Shown in pieces: positions 6,618 to 14,627 of a stretch of 15,221 nt of DNA. The stretch's first letter is position 1. Every line of letters begins with the position of its first letter. A program made the translations under genes and the position numbers. Under the pieces are notes generated by a model. It was not told where the DNA came from and searched no databases. It was given only the letters and a program-made list of their open reading frames with translations. The stretch comes from Actinomycetes bacterium (GTDB lineage: Bacteria; Actinomycetota; Acidimicrobiia; Acidimicrobiales; CADCSY01): the NCBI GenBank assembly GCA_025464025.1, contig JAODBP010000151.1, positions 1-15,221 of the forward strand, in the 5' to 3' direction.

Positions 6618-7081
6618 CCCAGGCAACCGACACGTCCGTGGTGCGCACCGCGCTGGTGCGAGCGCCGATCGAGCGGGCGTTCAAGGTCTTCACCGAGGAC
6701 ATGGGAGCGTGGTGGGACGCGGACCACCACCTCGTCGACGGGTTCGAGCACACGGAGGTCGAGCTGCGCGTCGGTGGCCGGATCACCGACTTCGGCAAGG
6801 ACGGCCAGACGTGTGCGTGGTCGCGGGTGCTCGCCTACGAGCCGCCCCACCGCTTCGTCTTCAGCTGGGACATCAGCGTGCAGTGGCAGGTCGAGACCGA
6901 CCCGGCGAAGGCCAGCGAGGTCGAGGTCCTGTTCGAGCCCGAGGGCGACGCCACCCGGGTGACGCTCACCCATCGGCACCTCGACCGCCACGGCGACGGC
7001 TGGGAGCAGATGGCCGCGGCCGTCGGCTCCCCCAACGGCTGGGACCTCACCACCTACGCCGAGGTCGCAGCAGCCTCGTGA
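6614..7081 (+). CDS. SRPBCC (AHSA1-like) domain protein
   Basis: This 155-residue protein has the START/Bet v 1-like helix-grip fold of the AHSA1 group. VRAPIERAFKVFT (15-27) is the typical first strand and helix, FEHTEVELRVGG and the PPHRFVFSW stretch form the central sheet, and the long C-terminal helix lies around GDGWEQMAA. Such proteins have a hydrophobic ligand cavity; many are co-transcribed with an ArsR regulator and their ligands are mostly unknown. The ATG overlaps the arsR stop, so its translation is probably coupled. The coding end is 6 nt before a large palindrome that should stop transcription. No catalytic residues can be assigned. Confidence 0.9.
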   Translation: MTQATDTSVVRTALVRAPIERAFKVFTEDMGAWWDADHHLVDGFEHTEVELRVGGRITDFGKDGQTCAWSRVLAYEPPHRFVFSWDISVQWQVETDPAKASEVEVLFEPEGDATRVTLTHRHLDRHGDGWEQMAAAVGSPNGWDLTTYAEVAAAS

Positions 7082-7087
7082 CGCGCT

Positions 7088-7137
7088 GAACTGGCGACGG
7101 ATCGTCTACAGATCTGTAGACGATCCGTCGCCAGTTC
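7088..7137. terminator. Perfect 50-bp palindrome, likely bidirectional terminator
   Basis: Two 25-nt arms are exact reverse complements with no spacer between them (centre AGATCT at 7110-7115). It lies 6 nt after the SRPBCC stop and 11 nt from the last chemotaxis stop, between convergent genes. There is no T-tract on either side, so hairpin strength alone would have to end transcription. An alternative is a dispersed palindromic repeat or a protein-binding site. Confidence 0.7.
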
Positions 7138-7148
7138 GACGGTGGGGA

Positions 7149-7634
7149 TCAGCTGGCGAGCAGGGCCATGCGGCCGTTGCCGTAGCCCTCGATGGCGATG
7201 GCGAAGTCGCGTCGGAACTCGGGGGCGTCCCAGAGCGCGGTGACCGCGATGGGCAGCTCGGTGGGCATCTGGTGGACGGCCTTCAGGCGCAGGTGCGGCG
7301 TCTTCGGGCTGTTCAGGAGCTGCGCCATGATGTTGGCGATCTCCTGCACGTTCTCCACCAGGTTCTCGGGGAGCTCGTGGCGGCGAAGGGCCTCCTCGAC
7401 CACGGTCGTCGGGACCATGGCCAGGGCGGCACCGCATCGGAGGGTGAACTCGGCATCCACCGCGCACAGGGCGCCGACCTCGTCGTCGTCGGTGACGAAC
7501 TCGGCGATGAGCGCCAGGTCGTCACCGCCGAAGTCGCGGCCCTTCACCTTGTCCACGGCAGCACCACGGCCCAGGAGGTCGACGAGCAGGTCGCGGATGT
7601 CCTCCTGGATGGGGACGGGGAATCGCGCCGGCAC
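7149..7634 (-). CDS. Probable divergent CheX/CheC-like CheY-P phosphatase
   Basis: This 161-residue protein is the last gene of the chemotaxis operon. It is not an obvious family member, but its middle (VDAEFTLRCGAALAMV, then VVEEAL and EIANIM) lines up with the CheX gene two places upstream (VDCPLPLATEAAAAMF, then AVDELT and ELTNMT). The catalytic ExxN of CheX/CheC phosphatases is present as E98-I-A-N101 on the matching helix. CheX and CheC remove phosphate from CheY-P; a similar role here is an inference from this alignment and from its position beside a CheY. The N-terminal ~50 residues are acidic and unlike the CheX start. The GTG at 7634 has GGGAG 6 nt upstream, and the gene begins 11 nt after cheY. 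No membrane segment or signal peptide is seen. Confidence 0.6.
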   Translation of the reverse strand: MPARFPVPIQEDIRDLLVDLLGRGAAVDKVKGRDFGGDDLALIAEFVTDDDEVGALCAVDAEFTLRCGAALAMVPTTVVEEALRRHELPENLVENVQEIANIMAQLLNSPKTPHLRLKAVHQMPTELPIAVTALWDAPEFRRDFAIAIEGYGNGRMALLAS

Positions 7635-7645
7635 GTCAGTCTCCC

Positions 7646-8002
7646 TCAGCCGTCGATGACGTCGGCGAAGTCCTCAGCGGTGAACGGCTTGCCGATGAGG
7701 AACTCGGCGCCGGCCGCGATGGCCTGCTCTCGCATCTCGGTGGTCGACTCGGAGGTCACGAAGCCGAACCGCACGTCGTTGCCCTCGGACCGCAGGGCCC
7801 GCAGCAGCTCGATGCCGTTCATCTCGGGCATGTTCCAGTCGCTGAGGACCAGGTCGGGGCGTTCGGCGTTGATGGCCGCCAGCGCTTCGGCGCCGTCTGC
7901 CGCCTCACGCAGGTTGCCGTCGCCGTAGCCCGCCTGGCGCAGCGTGCGCGACACGATCATGCGCATCGCCTTGCTGTCGTCGACGATCAGGACGTTCATC
8001 AT
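7646..8002 (-). CDS. cheY: CheY-type single-domain response regulator (second copy)
   Basis: This is a stand-alone receiver of 118 residues. The acidic pocket D8-D9, phospho-acceptor D55 in SDWNMPEMNG, the switch threonine T83 and K105 in GKPF are all present. It has no output domain, as expected for a protein that carries the signal to the flagellar switch or acts as a phosphate sink. Two consecutive ATG codons (8002 and 7999) are possible; the first has GGAG 8 nt upstream. It lies between two CheX-like phosphatase genes, so its phosphate is likely to be short-lived. It differs clearly from the CheY at the head of the operon, so the two are not recent copies and may have divided roles. Confidence 0.92.
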   Translation of the reverse strand: MMNVLIVDDSKAMRMIVSRTLRQAGYGDGNLREAADGAEALAAINAERPDLVLSDWNMPEMNGIELLRALRSEGNDVRFGFVTSESTTEMREQAIAAGAEFLIGKPFTAEDFADVIDG

Positions 8003-8045
8003 CTCGGATGCTCCATTTCCGGGGTTCGCTGGGGAGTTGATCGGG

Positions 8046-8537
8046 CTACGCGCCGGCGCGCAGGATGTGCTCGGCGACCTTGGTGGGGTCGCTGTCGTCG
8101 AGCCGCTCGAGGACGCGGACGGACATCCACGAGCCTCCGGCGGCATAGGTCAGGTCGTTGACCATGGCGGCACCGGGGACGTTGACCGTGAAGCCCTTGC
8201 CCTCGATGACGGTCGGCAGCGAGAGCTTGCAGGAGCCTTCGAGCATCGACTTGATGCCGCCGCCGGTCATGTTGGTGAGCTCGCCGAGGGCGTCGTCGAT
8301 CTCTTCCTTGGTGAGCTCGTCCACGGCCATGCCGAACATCGCGGCGGCGGCCTCGGTGGCGAGCGGCAGGGGGCAGTCGACCGTGACCGTCCCCTCCCAG
8401 TCGCCCTGGATGTGGACGAAGCCGGTGAGCCGCGCCTCGTCCATGCGGATCGAGGGGTCGGCAGGGGTGGCGGGGATCCCGAGGACGGAGCCCCAGATGT
8501 CGCCCACCAGCTCGTTGATCTCGTCGTTCGCTTCCAT
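8046..8537 (-). CDS. cheX: CheX-type CheY-P phosphatase
   Basis: This 163-residue protein has the CheX/CheC fold. The active helix reads GELTNMTGGGIKSML, with E86 and N89 forming the ExxN motif that positions water for attack on phospho-CheY. The preceding strand (GTVTVDCPLP) and helix (EAAAAMFGM) are typical. Signal termination is expected to rely on it, as no CheZ is present in the window. The ATG at 8537 is preceded by a strong AGGAGG that overlaps the cheR stop. It lies between cheR and cheY, with 12 nt and 43 nt gaps. Confidence 0.9.
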   Translation of the reverse strand: MEANDEINELVGDIWGSVLGIPATPADPSIRMDEARLTGFVHIQGDWEGTVTVDCPLPLATEAAAAMFGMAVDELTKEEIDDALGELTNMTGGGIKSMLEGSCKLSLPTVIEGKGFTVNVPGAAMVNDLTYAAGGSWMSVRVLERLDDSDPTKVAEHILRAGA

Positions 8538-8549
8538 GGCAACGGCCTC

Positions 8550-9374
8550 CTAGGAGCCGGTCGGTCGGTACCACGTCGAACGCCCGTGAGGGATCCGCTC
8601 GAAGTTGGCATCGAGGTTCATCGTCGTCTCAGCTCCACCGAGGAGGAGGAGCCCGTCAGGGCGCAGCGATTGCCGCACCTTGGCGAGGATCTGCTGCTTG
8701 GTCGGCACGTCGAAGTAGATGAGGACGTTCCGCAGCAGGACCAGGTCGAACGGCGGCATGACGGGCCACCGCTCGTTCAGGTTCAGGTATTGCGCACTCA
8801 CCATCCGCCGGAGGTCCTCCGACACGACCCAGTGCATGCCATCGCGGGTGAAGTACTTCACCAGCATCGTGGCGGGCAGGCCGCGGTTGACCTCGAGCTG
8901 GCTGTAGCGACCCTGCCGGGTGCGCTCCAGCATGGACGGGGAGATGTCGGTCGCGATGATCCGGACCTGCCAGCCAGCCAGCTCCGGGAAGTGCTCGCGC
9001 ATCAGCATGGCCACGCTGTAGGGCTCCTGGCCCGACGAGGTGGCCCCGCACCAGATGGTGATGGAGCGGGCGACGCGGCGGGCCTCGATGAGCTCGGGCA
9101 GCACGGAGTCACGAAGCGCGTTGAACGGGTGGGCGTCGCGGAAGAACGACGTCTCGTTGGTCGTCATGGCATCGACGACGGCATCGCTCAGGTCGAGCAT
9201 GCCGCTGCGCATGTGGGCGACGAGCTCGCCGACCGAAGCCAGGCCGTGGTCGCGGGCGATGCCCTCGAGCCGGCTCTCGGCCAGGTACTCCTTGCCGGGC
9301 TCGAGCACGATCGCGGAGCGCCGGTGGACCAGCTGGGCGATGTAGTCGAAGTCAGGTGCAGCCAGGGTGGACAT
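8550..9374 (-). CDS. cheR: Chemoreceptor glutamate methyltransferase CheR
   Basis: This 274-residue enzyme uses S-adenosylmethionine to methylate glutamates on chemoreceptors, setting adaptation together with CheB. The N-terminal helical domain (residues about 5-75) ends with TTNETSFFRD, a strong CheR signature. The SAM-binding loop is WCGATSSGQEPYS (108-120), and the catalytic domain shows TDISPSMLERTRQGRYS and NVLIYFD. Length is normal for the family. The ATG at 9374 lies 6 nt after the cheB stop with only a weak ribosome binding site, so coupling with cheB is likely. Its partners, the receptors, are encoded immediately upstream on the same strand. Confidence 0.97.
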   Translation of the reverse strand: MSTLAAPDFDYIAQLVHRRSAIVLEPGKEYLAESRLEGIARDHGLASVGELVAHMRSGMLDLSDAVVDAMTTNETSFFRDAHPFNALRDSVLPELIEARRVARSITIWCGATSSGQEPYSVAMLMREHFPELAGWQVRIIATDISPSMLERTRQGRYSQLEVNRGLPATMLVKYFTRDGMHWVVSEDLRRMVSAQYLNLNERWPVMPPFDLVLLRNVLIYFDVPTKQQILAKVRQSLRPDGLLLLGGAETTMNLDANFERIPHGRSTWYRPTGS

Positions 9375-9380
9375 CAGGGG

Positions 9381-10469
9381 TCAGCGCTCCGAGCGGGCGG
9401 CGGCCAGCATCGTGCCGGCCACTCGACGGGTGATCTCGACGGCAAGCGCGTCGAGCGGGAGGGCGCGGTCGGCGAGACCGGCCTTGGCGACGTAGCCGGG
9501 CATGCCCCAGACCACGCTGCTGGCCTCGTCCTGCACGAGGATGCGGCCGCCGGCCTCGGACACGGCCTCGCAGCCGCGGAGGCCGTCCTGGCCCATGCCC
9601 GTGAGGACGACGGCGAGGACGCCGTTGCCCCACGTGGCCACGGCCGACCGGAGGAGCGGGTCGACCGCGGGCCGGCAGGAGTTCTCCGGCGGGTCGGAGG
9701 TGGTGGCGATGGCGGGCGAGCCGCCGGTGGACCGGCGCACGACCATGTGGAGGCCGCCGGGGGCGATCCAGACGCCACCGGGGCTGAGGAGGTCGCCGTC
9801 GCTCGCCTCCTGCACGTGCAGGGCCGACTTGGCGTCGAGCCGCTCCGACAGGAGGCGGGTGAACACCGGCGGCATGTGCTGGCAGACGAGCACCGGGACG
9901 CCGAGGTCGCCGGGCAGGTGCGGGATCAGCTCGGCCAGGGCGCTGGGACCGCCGGTCGACACGCCGATCACGAGGGCCTTCACCATCGGCGGCACGCCCA
10001 CCTGCACCCGGGGGGCGACGGCGGTGGGAACCGTGCGGGCTGCGGCGCGAGCCGGGCCCATGCCGGGCACCAGGGCCCGGATCTTCGGGACCAGGTCGTC
10101 GCGGATCTTGGCCAGCGCGATGTCGAGGCCACCGGTGTTGCTGGGCTTCGTGACGTAGTCGCTGGCGCCGAGGGACAGGGCTTCGAGGGTCGCCGCCGCG
10201 CCGCGCTCGGTGAGCGTGCTGAACATGATCACGGGGAGGCGGGGGTGCGCGGCGCGCAGGTGGGGCAGCGTCGCGAGCCCGTCCATCTCCGGCATCTCGA
10301 TGTCGAGGGTCACCAGGTCGGGGCGGAGCGTGTCGAGCTTGGCCAGGGCCAGCTTCCCGTTGGAGGCCGTTCCCACGACCTCGATGTCCGCCTCGGCCTG
10401 GAGGGCCTGCGTGATCAGCCGCCGGATGACGACGGAGTCGTCAACCACGAGCACGCGCGCCGTGGGCAC
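9381..10469 (-). CDS. cheB: Chemoreceptor methylesterase/deamidase CheB
   Basis: This 362-residue protein has an N-terminal receiver domain (about 5-125) and a C-terminal methylesterase domain (about 165-355). The receiver has D10-D11, phospho-acceptor D56 in LDIEMPEMDG and K108. The esterase triad is visible as S171 in GVSTGGP, H198 in CQHMPP and D295 in GMGQDG. Phosphorylation of the receiver would activate removal of receptor methyl groups or deamidation of glutamines. The start is the GTG at 10469, one base after the cheY stop; the open frame extends further upstream only through cheY in another frame. The linker between the domains (about 130-160) is rich in Ala, Arg and Val, as usual. 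Confidence 0.96.
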   Translation of the reverse strand: MPTARVLVVDDSVVIRRLITQALQAEADIEVVGTASNGKLALAKLDTLRPDLVTLDIEMPEMDGLATLPHLRAAHPRLPVIMFSTLTERGAAATLEALSLGASDYVTKPSNTGGLDIALAKIRDDLVPKIRALVPGMGPARAAARTVPTAVAPRVQVGVPPMVKALVIGVSTGGPSALAELIPHLPGDLGVPVLVCQHMPPVFTRLLSERLDAKSALHVQEASDGDLLSPGGVWIAPGGLHMVVRRSTGGSPAIATTSDPPENSCRPAVDPLLRSAVATWGNGVLAVVLTGMGQDGLRGCEAVSEAGGRILVQDEASSVVWGMPGYVAKAGLADRALPLDALAVEITRRVAGTMLAAARSER

Positions 10470-10470
10470 G

Positions 10471-10848
10471 TCACTCGTCCTCGAGGCCCAGGAGGGCGAG
10501 CTTGTCGGTGAGGGCATCCATGGTGAGTGGCTTGATGGCGTACTCGTCGGCACCGTTCATGAGGGCGCGGGCGATGTGCGCCGGCTCGCTCTCCGAGGTG
10601 ACCATGACGAGCTGCATCCGCTCGTACTCGGTGTTCTCGCGGACGGTCTTGATGAACTCGAGGCCGTCCATGTTGGGCATGTTCCAGTCGACGAGGCAGA
10701 GGTCGAACGCACCAAGGTGCGCGAGCCGATCCACCCCTTCGACGCCATCCCCAGCCTCGGTCACCTCGTAGCCGCGCTCGCTGAGGAGCCGCTTGAGCAT
10801 CGAGCGCTGGGCACGGGAGTCATCGACAACCAGTGCGCTGCGGGTCAT
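10471..10848 (-). CDS. cheY: CheY-type response regulator, first gene of the che operon
   Basis: This 125-residue receiver-only protein has the complete active site: D9-D10, phospho-acceptor D54 in VDWNMPNMDG, T84 in VMVTSE and K106 in IKP. It is expected to be phosphorylated by CheA, whose gene is not in this window, and to act at the flagellar switch. The ATG at 10848 has a strong GGAGG ribosome binding site and follows a GCTCAGGT element, so the operon most likely starts here. Longer in-frame extension upstream runs through the MCP terminator and has no domain. It ends one base before the cheB start. Confidence 0.95.
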   Translation of the reverse strand: MTRSALVVDDSRAQRSMLKRLLSERGYEVTEAGDGVEGVDRLAHLGAFDLCLVDWNMPNMDGLEFIKTVRENTEYERMQLVMVTSESEPAHIARALMNGADEYAIKPLTMDALTDKLALLGLEDE

Positions 10849-10875
10849 GGGACCTCCTCGGCTGGGACGCCTTCG

Positions 10876-10883
10876 ACCTGAGC
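10876..10883 (-). promoter_or_regulatory. GCTCAGGT element before the che operon
   Basis: The minus strand reads GCTCAGGT here, 28 nt before the cheY start and just after the T-run of the upstream terminator. The same octamer is found before both complete receptor genes, which suggests a shared promoter or regulator site. No function is established. Confidence 0.4.
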
Positions 10884-10885
10884 CG

Positions 10886-10924
10886 AAAACGGCGGAAGGG
10901 ACGGCCTCGCGGCCGTCCCTTCCG
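10886..10924 (-). terminator. Rho-independent-type terminator after the first MCP gene
   Basis: On the minus strand, a perfect 14-bp stem (arms at 10911-10924 and 10893-10906) closes a 4-nt loop and is followed within a few bases by TTTT (10889-10886). It begins 24 nt after the receptor stop, separating that gene from the che operon. Confidence 0.85.
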
Positions 10925-10948
10925 GTGTTTCGGACCTTCGGGCTCGCG

Positions 10949-12604
10949 TCAGACGTCGGCGGTGACGCCCTCGGCGAGGGGAGCGACGCTGGCCGGGACG
11001 GGCAGCGGCGCGAAGGTCGAGGTCGCGACCTCGTCGCCGAGCCGGAACTGGTCGACGAGGCGGGTGAGCTCGTCGGCCATGCGGGCCAGCTCGCTGGCGG
11101 CACGCAGGGTGTCGCTCGCGCCCACGGCGGTCTCCTGGGCGGCCTGGGCCACGCCGGAGACGTTGCCGGCGATCTCGGACGCCCCGCGGGCGGCCTCGCT
11201 CACCGAGCGACCGATCTCGTTGGTGGTGGCCGTCTGCTCCTCGACCGCCGAGGCGATCGTGGTCTGGATGTCGTTGATCTGGGAGATCACGGTGGTGATC
11301 TCGCCGATGGCGTCGGTGGCGGCCTTGGCATCCGTCTGGATGGCGGTGACCTTGCCGGCGATGTTCTCGGTGGCCTCGGCGGTCTGCTTGGCCAGCTCCT
11401 TGACCTCGTTGGCCACGACGGCGAAGCCCTTGCCGGCCTCGCCGGCGCGGGCGGCCTCGATGGTGGCGTTGAGGGCCAGGAGGTTGGTCTGCTCGGCGAT
11501 CGAGGTGATGACCTTGATGACCTCGCCGATCTCGGCCGAGCTGGCGCCCAGCTTCGAGACGGTGGCGTTGGTCGACTCGGCGACGGTCACGGCGGTCGTG
11601 GCGACGCGGGCGGCCTCGGTGGCGCTGCCGGCGATCTCACGGATCGACGACGACATCTCCTCGGCGGCGGCGGCGACCGTGTTCACGTTGGCCGACACCT
11701 GCTCGGCGGCGGCGGACGCCGCGCCCGACTGGGCCGACGTCTCCTCGGCGGAGGCGCCCATCGACTGCGACACCTCGGACAGGCGCTCGCTGGAGCCTGC
11801 CAGGGTGGCGGCGTTGGCGCCGATGGCCCGCAGGGCGGTGGCGGTGCGGTCGAGCATGCGGTTGGTGGCGGCGCCGGCCTGGCCGACCTCGTCCTTGCCG
11901 CTCACGTCGAGGCGCTGCCTGAGGTCGCCGTCGGCGACGCGGTCGAGGGCCTCGACGGTGGTGCGCAGGCCGCTGACGATGGCCTTGGCGACGAACCAGC
12001 CGAGCAGGAGGGCGGCGGTGATCAGCACGAGGACGAGGGCGAGCACGAGGGTGCTCGTCGAGTGGGCCGACGAGGAGATCGAGGCGGAGCGAGCGGCGGC
12101 GTGCTTCTGCTGCTCGGCCGAGAGGGCGTCGACGCCCTTCAGGGTCGCGGGCCACACGACGTTGTACTGCTTCAGGACGTCGGGGTCGATGCTGGCGATG
12201 TTGTCCGCGGTCAGGGTGCCCATGGCCTTCACGACGGCCTCGTAGGCGTCGTAGGACTTGTGCCACGTCTTCCAGGACGCGTCGTCCTTCATGGAGGGCA
12301 TGGCGTCGATCTTGGCCACCACGGCGGCCAGCTTGGCCTTCGAGGCGTCGGCGTCGGCCGTGGTCTGCTCGCTCGGGGAGAAGATGGCGAGGATGCCGTT
12401 GGACGAGGTCTCCCACAGCGCGCCGTGCAGCTCGCCGACGGCGGCCAGCGGGACGACGTCGTCGCGCTGGATCATCTCGGTGGTGTTGGCCACGCCGTTG
12501 ACCCGGGTGACGGTGAGCCCGCCGACCACGATGGCGATCAGGCAGACGAGGCCGAAGGCGGCGAGGATCTTGGTCCGCACGCTCTTGAAGGCGAAGGTGG
12601 GCAT
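10949..12604 (-). CDS. Methyl-accepting chemotaxis protein (MCP-1)
   Basis: This 551-residue receptor has the standard membrane-spanning layout: TM1 at about 14-34, an extracytoplasmic helical sensor of the 4HB type at 35-184, TM2 at about 185-206, HAMP at 207-260 and the signalling domain to about 515. The hairpin tip that binds CheA and CheW is intact ([20 protein letters not shown], then [17 protein letters not shown]). The tail ends in an Ala/Pro/Val-rich stretch without an NWETF-type CheR tether. The ATG at 12604 has AGGAG 8 nt upstream; an in-frame extension further upstream covers the leader and terminator and is rejected. The signalling half is nearly identical to those of the two neighbouring MCPs, while the sensor differs. 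The ligand is unknown. Confidence 0.96.
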   Translation of the reverse strand: MPTFAFKSVRTKILAAFGLVCLIAIVVGGLTVTRVNGVANTTEMIQRDDVVPLAAVGELHGALWETSSNGILAIFSPSEQTTADADASKAKLAAVVAKIDAMPSMKDDASWKTWHKSYDAYEAVVKAMGTLTADNIASIDPDVLKQYNVVWPATLKGVDALSAEQQKHAAARSASISSSAHSTSTLVLALVLVLITAALLLGWFVAKAIVSGLRTTVEALDRVADGDLRQRLDVSGKDEVGQAGAATNRMLDRTATALRAIGANAATLAGSSERLSEVSQSMGASAEETSAQSGAASAAAEQVSANVNTVAAAAEEMSSSIREIAGSATEAARVATTAVTVAESTNATVSKLGASSAEIGEVIKVITSIAEQTNLLALNATIEAARAGEAGKGFAVVANEVKELAKQTAEATENIAGKVTAIQTDAKAATDAIGEITTVISQINDIQTTIASAVEEQTATTNEIGRSVSEAARGASEIAGNVSGVAQAAQETAVGASDTLRAASELARMADELTRLVDQFRLGDEVATSTFAPLPVPASVAPLAEGVTADV

Positions 12605-12681
12605 CGGGTGCGCTCCTGCGATTCGCGCGGTCCTGGGCGCCGCGTCGAAGGCTGGTCGGTCGTGGTGCACGTCACCTGAGC
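12605..12681 (-). promoter_or_regulatory. Conserved leader of MCP-1 with GCTCAGGT
   Basis: On the minus strand GCTCAGGT (12681-12674) is followed, at the same spacing as before MCP-2, by GACCAGCC, a C/G-rich segment and GCAGGAGCGCA with the ribosome binding site. A second GGCTCAGG copy lies 12 nt further upstream. The transcription start is not identifiable from sequence alone. Confidence 0.5.
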
Positions 12682-12694
12682 CCAACCCTGAGCC

Positions 12695-12734
12695 AAAACG
12701 CGACGAGGGGCGGCCCGTGGGCCGCCCCTCGTCG
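12695..12734 (-). terminator. Hairpin terminator after the second MCP gene
   Basis: A perfect 16-bp stem (12719-12734 and 12701-12716, 2-nt spacer) lies 18 nt after the MCP-2 stop and is followed on the minus strand by TTTT (12698-12695). It separates MCP-2 from MCP-1. Confidence 0.85.
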
Positions 12735-12752
12735 TTCACCTCGGTGCTGGCG

Positions 12753-14438
12753 TCAGACGCCGGCCGGGTGGTGGCCGTTGGTGCTGACGGGCGCCTCGTA
12801 GTCGAACTCCGGCGCCGGGGCCGGGGTGGGCACCGCGACGGTGGCCGGGGCCGGGGCGGCGGCGTCGCCGATGCGGAACTGGCTGACGAGGCGGGTGAGC
12901 TCGTCGGCCATGCGGGCCAGCTCGCTGGCGGCGCGGAGGGTGTCGCTCGCGCCCACGGCGGTCTCCTGGGCGGCCTGGGCCACGCCGGAGACGTTGCCGG
13001 CGATCTCCGACGCGCCGCGGGCGGCCTCGCCCACGTTGCGACCGATCTCGTTGGTGGTGGCCGTCTGCTCCTCGACCGCCGACGCGATCGTGGTCTGGAT
13101 GTCGTTGATCTGGGCGATGACCGTGGTGATCTCGGCGATGGCGGCGACCGCGTTGGCCGCGTCGCCCTGGATCGCCGTGACCTTGCCGCCGATCTGCTCG
13201 GTGGCCTCGGCGGTCTGCTTGGCCAGCTCCTTGACCTCGTTGGCCACCACGGCGAAGCCCTTGCCGGCCTCGCCGGCGCGGGCGGCCTCGATCGTGGCGT
13301 TGAGGGCCAGGAGGTTGGTCTGCTCGGCGATCGAGGTGATGACCTTGATGACCTCGCCGATCTCGGCCGAGCTCTCGCCGAGCTTGGCGACCGTCGCGTT
13401 GGTCGACTCGGCGACGTTCACGGCGGTGGTGGCGACGCGGGCGGCCTCGTTGGCCGAGCCGGCGATCTCACGGATCGACGACGACATCTCCTCGGCGGCG
13501 GTGGCGACGGTCTGCACGTTGGCCGACACCTGCTCGGCGGCCGACGATGCGGCGCCGGACTGGGTCGAGGTCTCCTCGGCCGAGGCGCCCATCGACTGCG
13601 ACACCTCGGAGAGGCGCTCCGAGCTGGCGGCCAGCGTGGAGGCGTTGCTGCCGATCGCCCGCATGGCGGCCGACGTGCGGTCGAGCATCCGGTTCACGGC
13701 GAGGCCGGCCTGGCCGACCTCGTCGTGCGAGGTGACCTCGAGCCGCTCGGTGAGGTCGCCGTCGGCGACCCGGTCGAGGACGTCGACGGTCTTGCGGAGC
13801 GAGCCGACGATCGCCTTGGAGAGGACGTAGCCGAGCGCCAGGGCGGCGGCGATGAGGATCAGCACGAGGGCCAGCACGAGGGTGCTGGTGGAGCGGGCCG
13901 AGCTGGCGATGTTGTTCGACCGGCTCGAGGCCTGGCCCCGGGCGTGGGCGGCGAGGTCCTTGATGCCCTGGAGCATCGTGCCCTGCGTCTCGGTGTAGGC
14001 CTTCAGCGTCTCGGCCTTCATGTTGGCGATGCCGCCGTTGGCGATCTCGTCGCCGAGCGTCTTGCCGGCCGCCTGGTTGGCGTCGTACAGGTCGTGCCAG
14101 GTCGACCAGGCCGGGTCGACCTTCATGGCCGGGAGCTTGTCGATCTGCTCGATGAGGCCGTCGACGGCCACCTTGTCGGCGTCGGACTTGGCCTGCGAGT
14201 CGGCGGACGGGGCGAGCGCGTTGCTCGTGCCGTCGGCGGTCGAGTGCCAGATGGCGGCGTGGAGGTCGCCGATCAGGGCGAGGGGGGTGACGTTCTCGCG
14301 CTGGATCTTGTCGGTCGTGTCGGCCACGTTGTTCACGCGGGTCACCGTGAGGGCGCCGACGACGACGGCGATCAGGGAGACGAGGCCGAAAGCGCCGAGG
14401 ATCTTCGTCCTGACGCTCTTGTTGAGGGAAAGTCGCAC
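12753..14438 (-). CDS. Methyl-accepting chemotaxis protein (MCP-2)
   Basis: This 561-residue receptor is a paralogue of MCP-1. TM1 is at about 14-34, a 4HB-type sensor at 35-184, TM2 at about 186-207, HAMP to about 262 and the signalling domain to about 520, with the same CheA/CheW-contacting tip. The sensors are clearly related but diverged: both keep IQR near residue 45, a PLA segment near 52, an LH pair near 60 and a Trp-rich WxTWH near 111-115. The C-terminal tail is Pro/Ala-rich and ends in NGHHPAGV, unlike MCP-1. The start is GTG at 14438, with AGGAG 6 nt upstream in the conserved leader; no ATG is in frame nearby. It has its own terminator and promoter region, so it is probably transcribed alone. 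Confidence 0.96.
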   Translation of the reverse strand: MRLSLNKSVRTKILGAFGLVSLIAVVVGALTVTRVNNVADTTDKIQRENVTPLALIGDLHAAIWHSTADGTSNALAPSADSQAKSDADKVAVDGLIEQIDKLPAMKVDPAWSTWHDLYDANQAAGKTLGDEIANGGIANMKAETLKAYTETQGTMLQGIKDLAAHARGQASSRSNNIASSARSTSTLVLALVLILIAAALALGYVLSKAIVGSLRKTVDVLDRVADGDLTERLEVTSHDEVGQAGLAVNRMLDRTSAAMRAIGSNASTLAASSERLSEVSQSMGASAEETSTQSGAASSAAEQVSANVQTVATAAEEMSSSIREIAGSANEAARVATTAVNVAESTNATVAKLGESSAEIGEVIKVITSIAEQTNLLALNATIEAARAGEAGKGFAVVANEVKELAKQTAEATEQIGGKVTAIQGDAANAVAAIAEITTVIAQINDIQTTIASAVEEQTATTNEIGRNVGEAARGASEIAGNVSGVAQAAQETAVGASDTLRAASELARMADELTRLVSQFRIGDAAAPAPATVAVPTPAPAPEFDYEAPVSTNGHHPAGV

Positions 14439-14512
14439 GATGCGCTCCTGCGGTCCGCGCGGCCCGGGTGCCGCGACGTTGGCTGGTCGTCCCGCAACCG
14501 GGTGACCTGAGC
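14439..14512 (-). promoter_or_regulatory. Conserved leader of MCP-2 with GCTCAGGT
   Basis: The minus strand starts with GCTCAGGT (14512-14505), followed by GACCAGCC at the same distance as in the MCP-1 leader and by an almost identical GCAGGAGCGCA before the start. The middle differs, so the shared blocks are more conserved than the sequence between them. Confidence 0.5.
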
Positions 14513-14571
14513 AGTACCGGCGCCGTCGGCAGGATCTTCAGGCGGTCTCAGTTTCGGTCGCGTCCCGGGCG

Positions 14572-14607
14572 CGACGAAGGGGCGACGCCGTTGTCGCCCC
14601 TTCGTCG
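14572..14607 (-). terminator. Hairpin terminator after the third MCP gene
   Basis: A perfect 15-bp stem (14593-14607 and 14572-14586) with a 6-nt loop lies 20 nt after the MCP-3 stop. Unlike the other two it has no T-run after the stem, so it may be a weaker or factor-assisted terminator. Confidence 0.65.
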
Positions 14608-14627
14608 TGTTCCCCCCTTGCGTCGCG

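Noticed and set aside
7088..7137. Palindrome as a transposon end or attachment site
   Set aside because: No transposase, integrase or target duplication is seen nearby, and its place between two stop codons is better explained by termination.
7944..10511. 855-codon open frame on the plus strand over the che operon
   Set aside because: Antisense shadow of cheY, cheX, cheR and cheB, all with intact motifs; composition is typical of a GC-rich reverse frame.
10793..14510. Long plus-strand open frames of 470-750 codons across the MCP genes
   Set aside because: Repetitive Gly/Asp/Leu-rich translations mirror the Ala-rich coiled-coil codons of the receptors; no start signal or family resemblance.
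12605..14512. c-di-GMP riboswitch in the MCP leaders
   Set aside because: The conserved GEMM core sequences are not visible in either leader, although c-di-GMP genes are present in the window.
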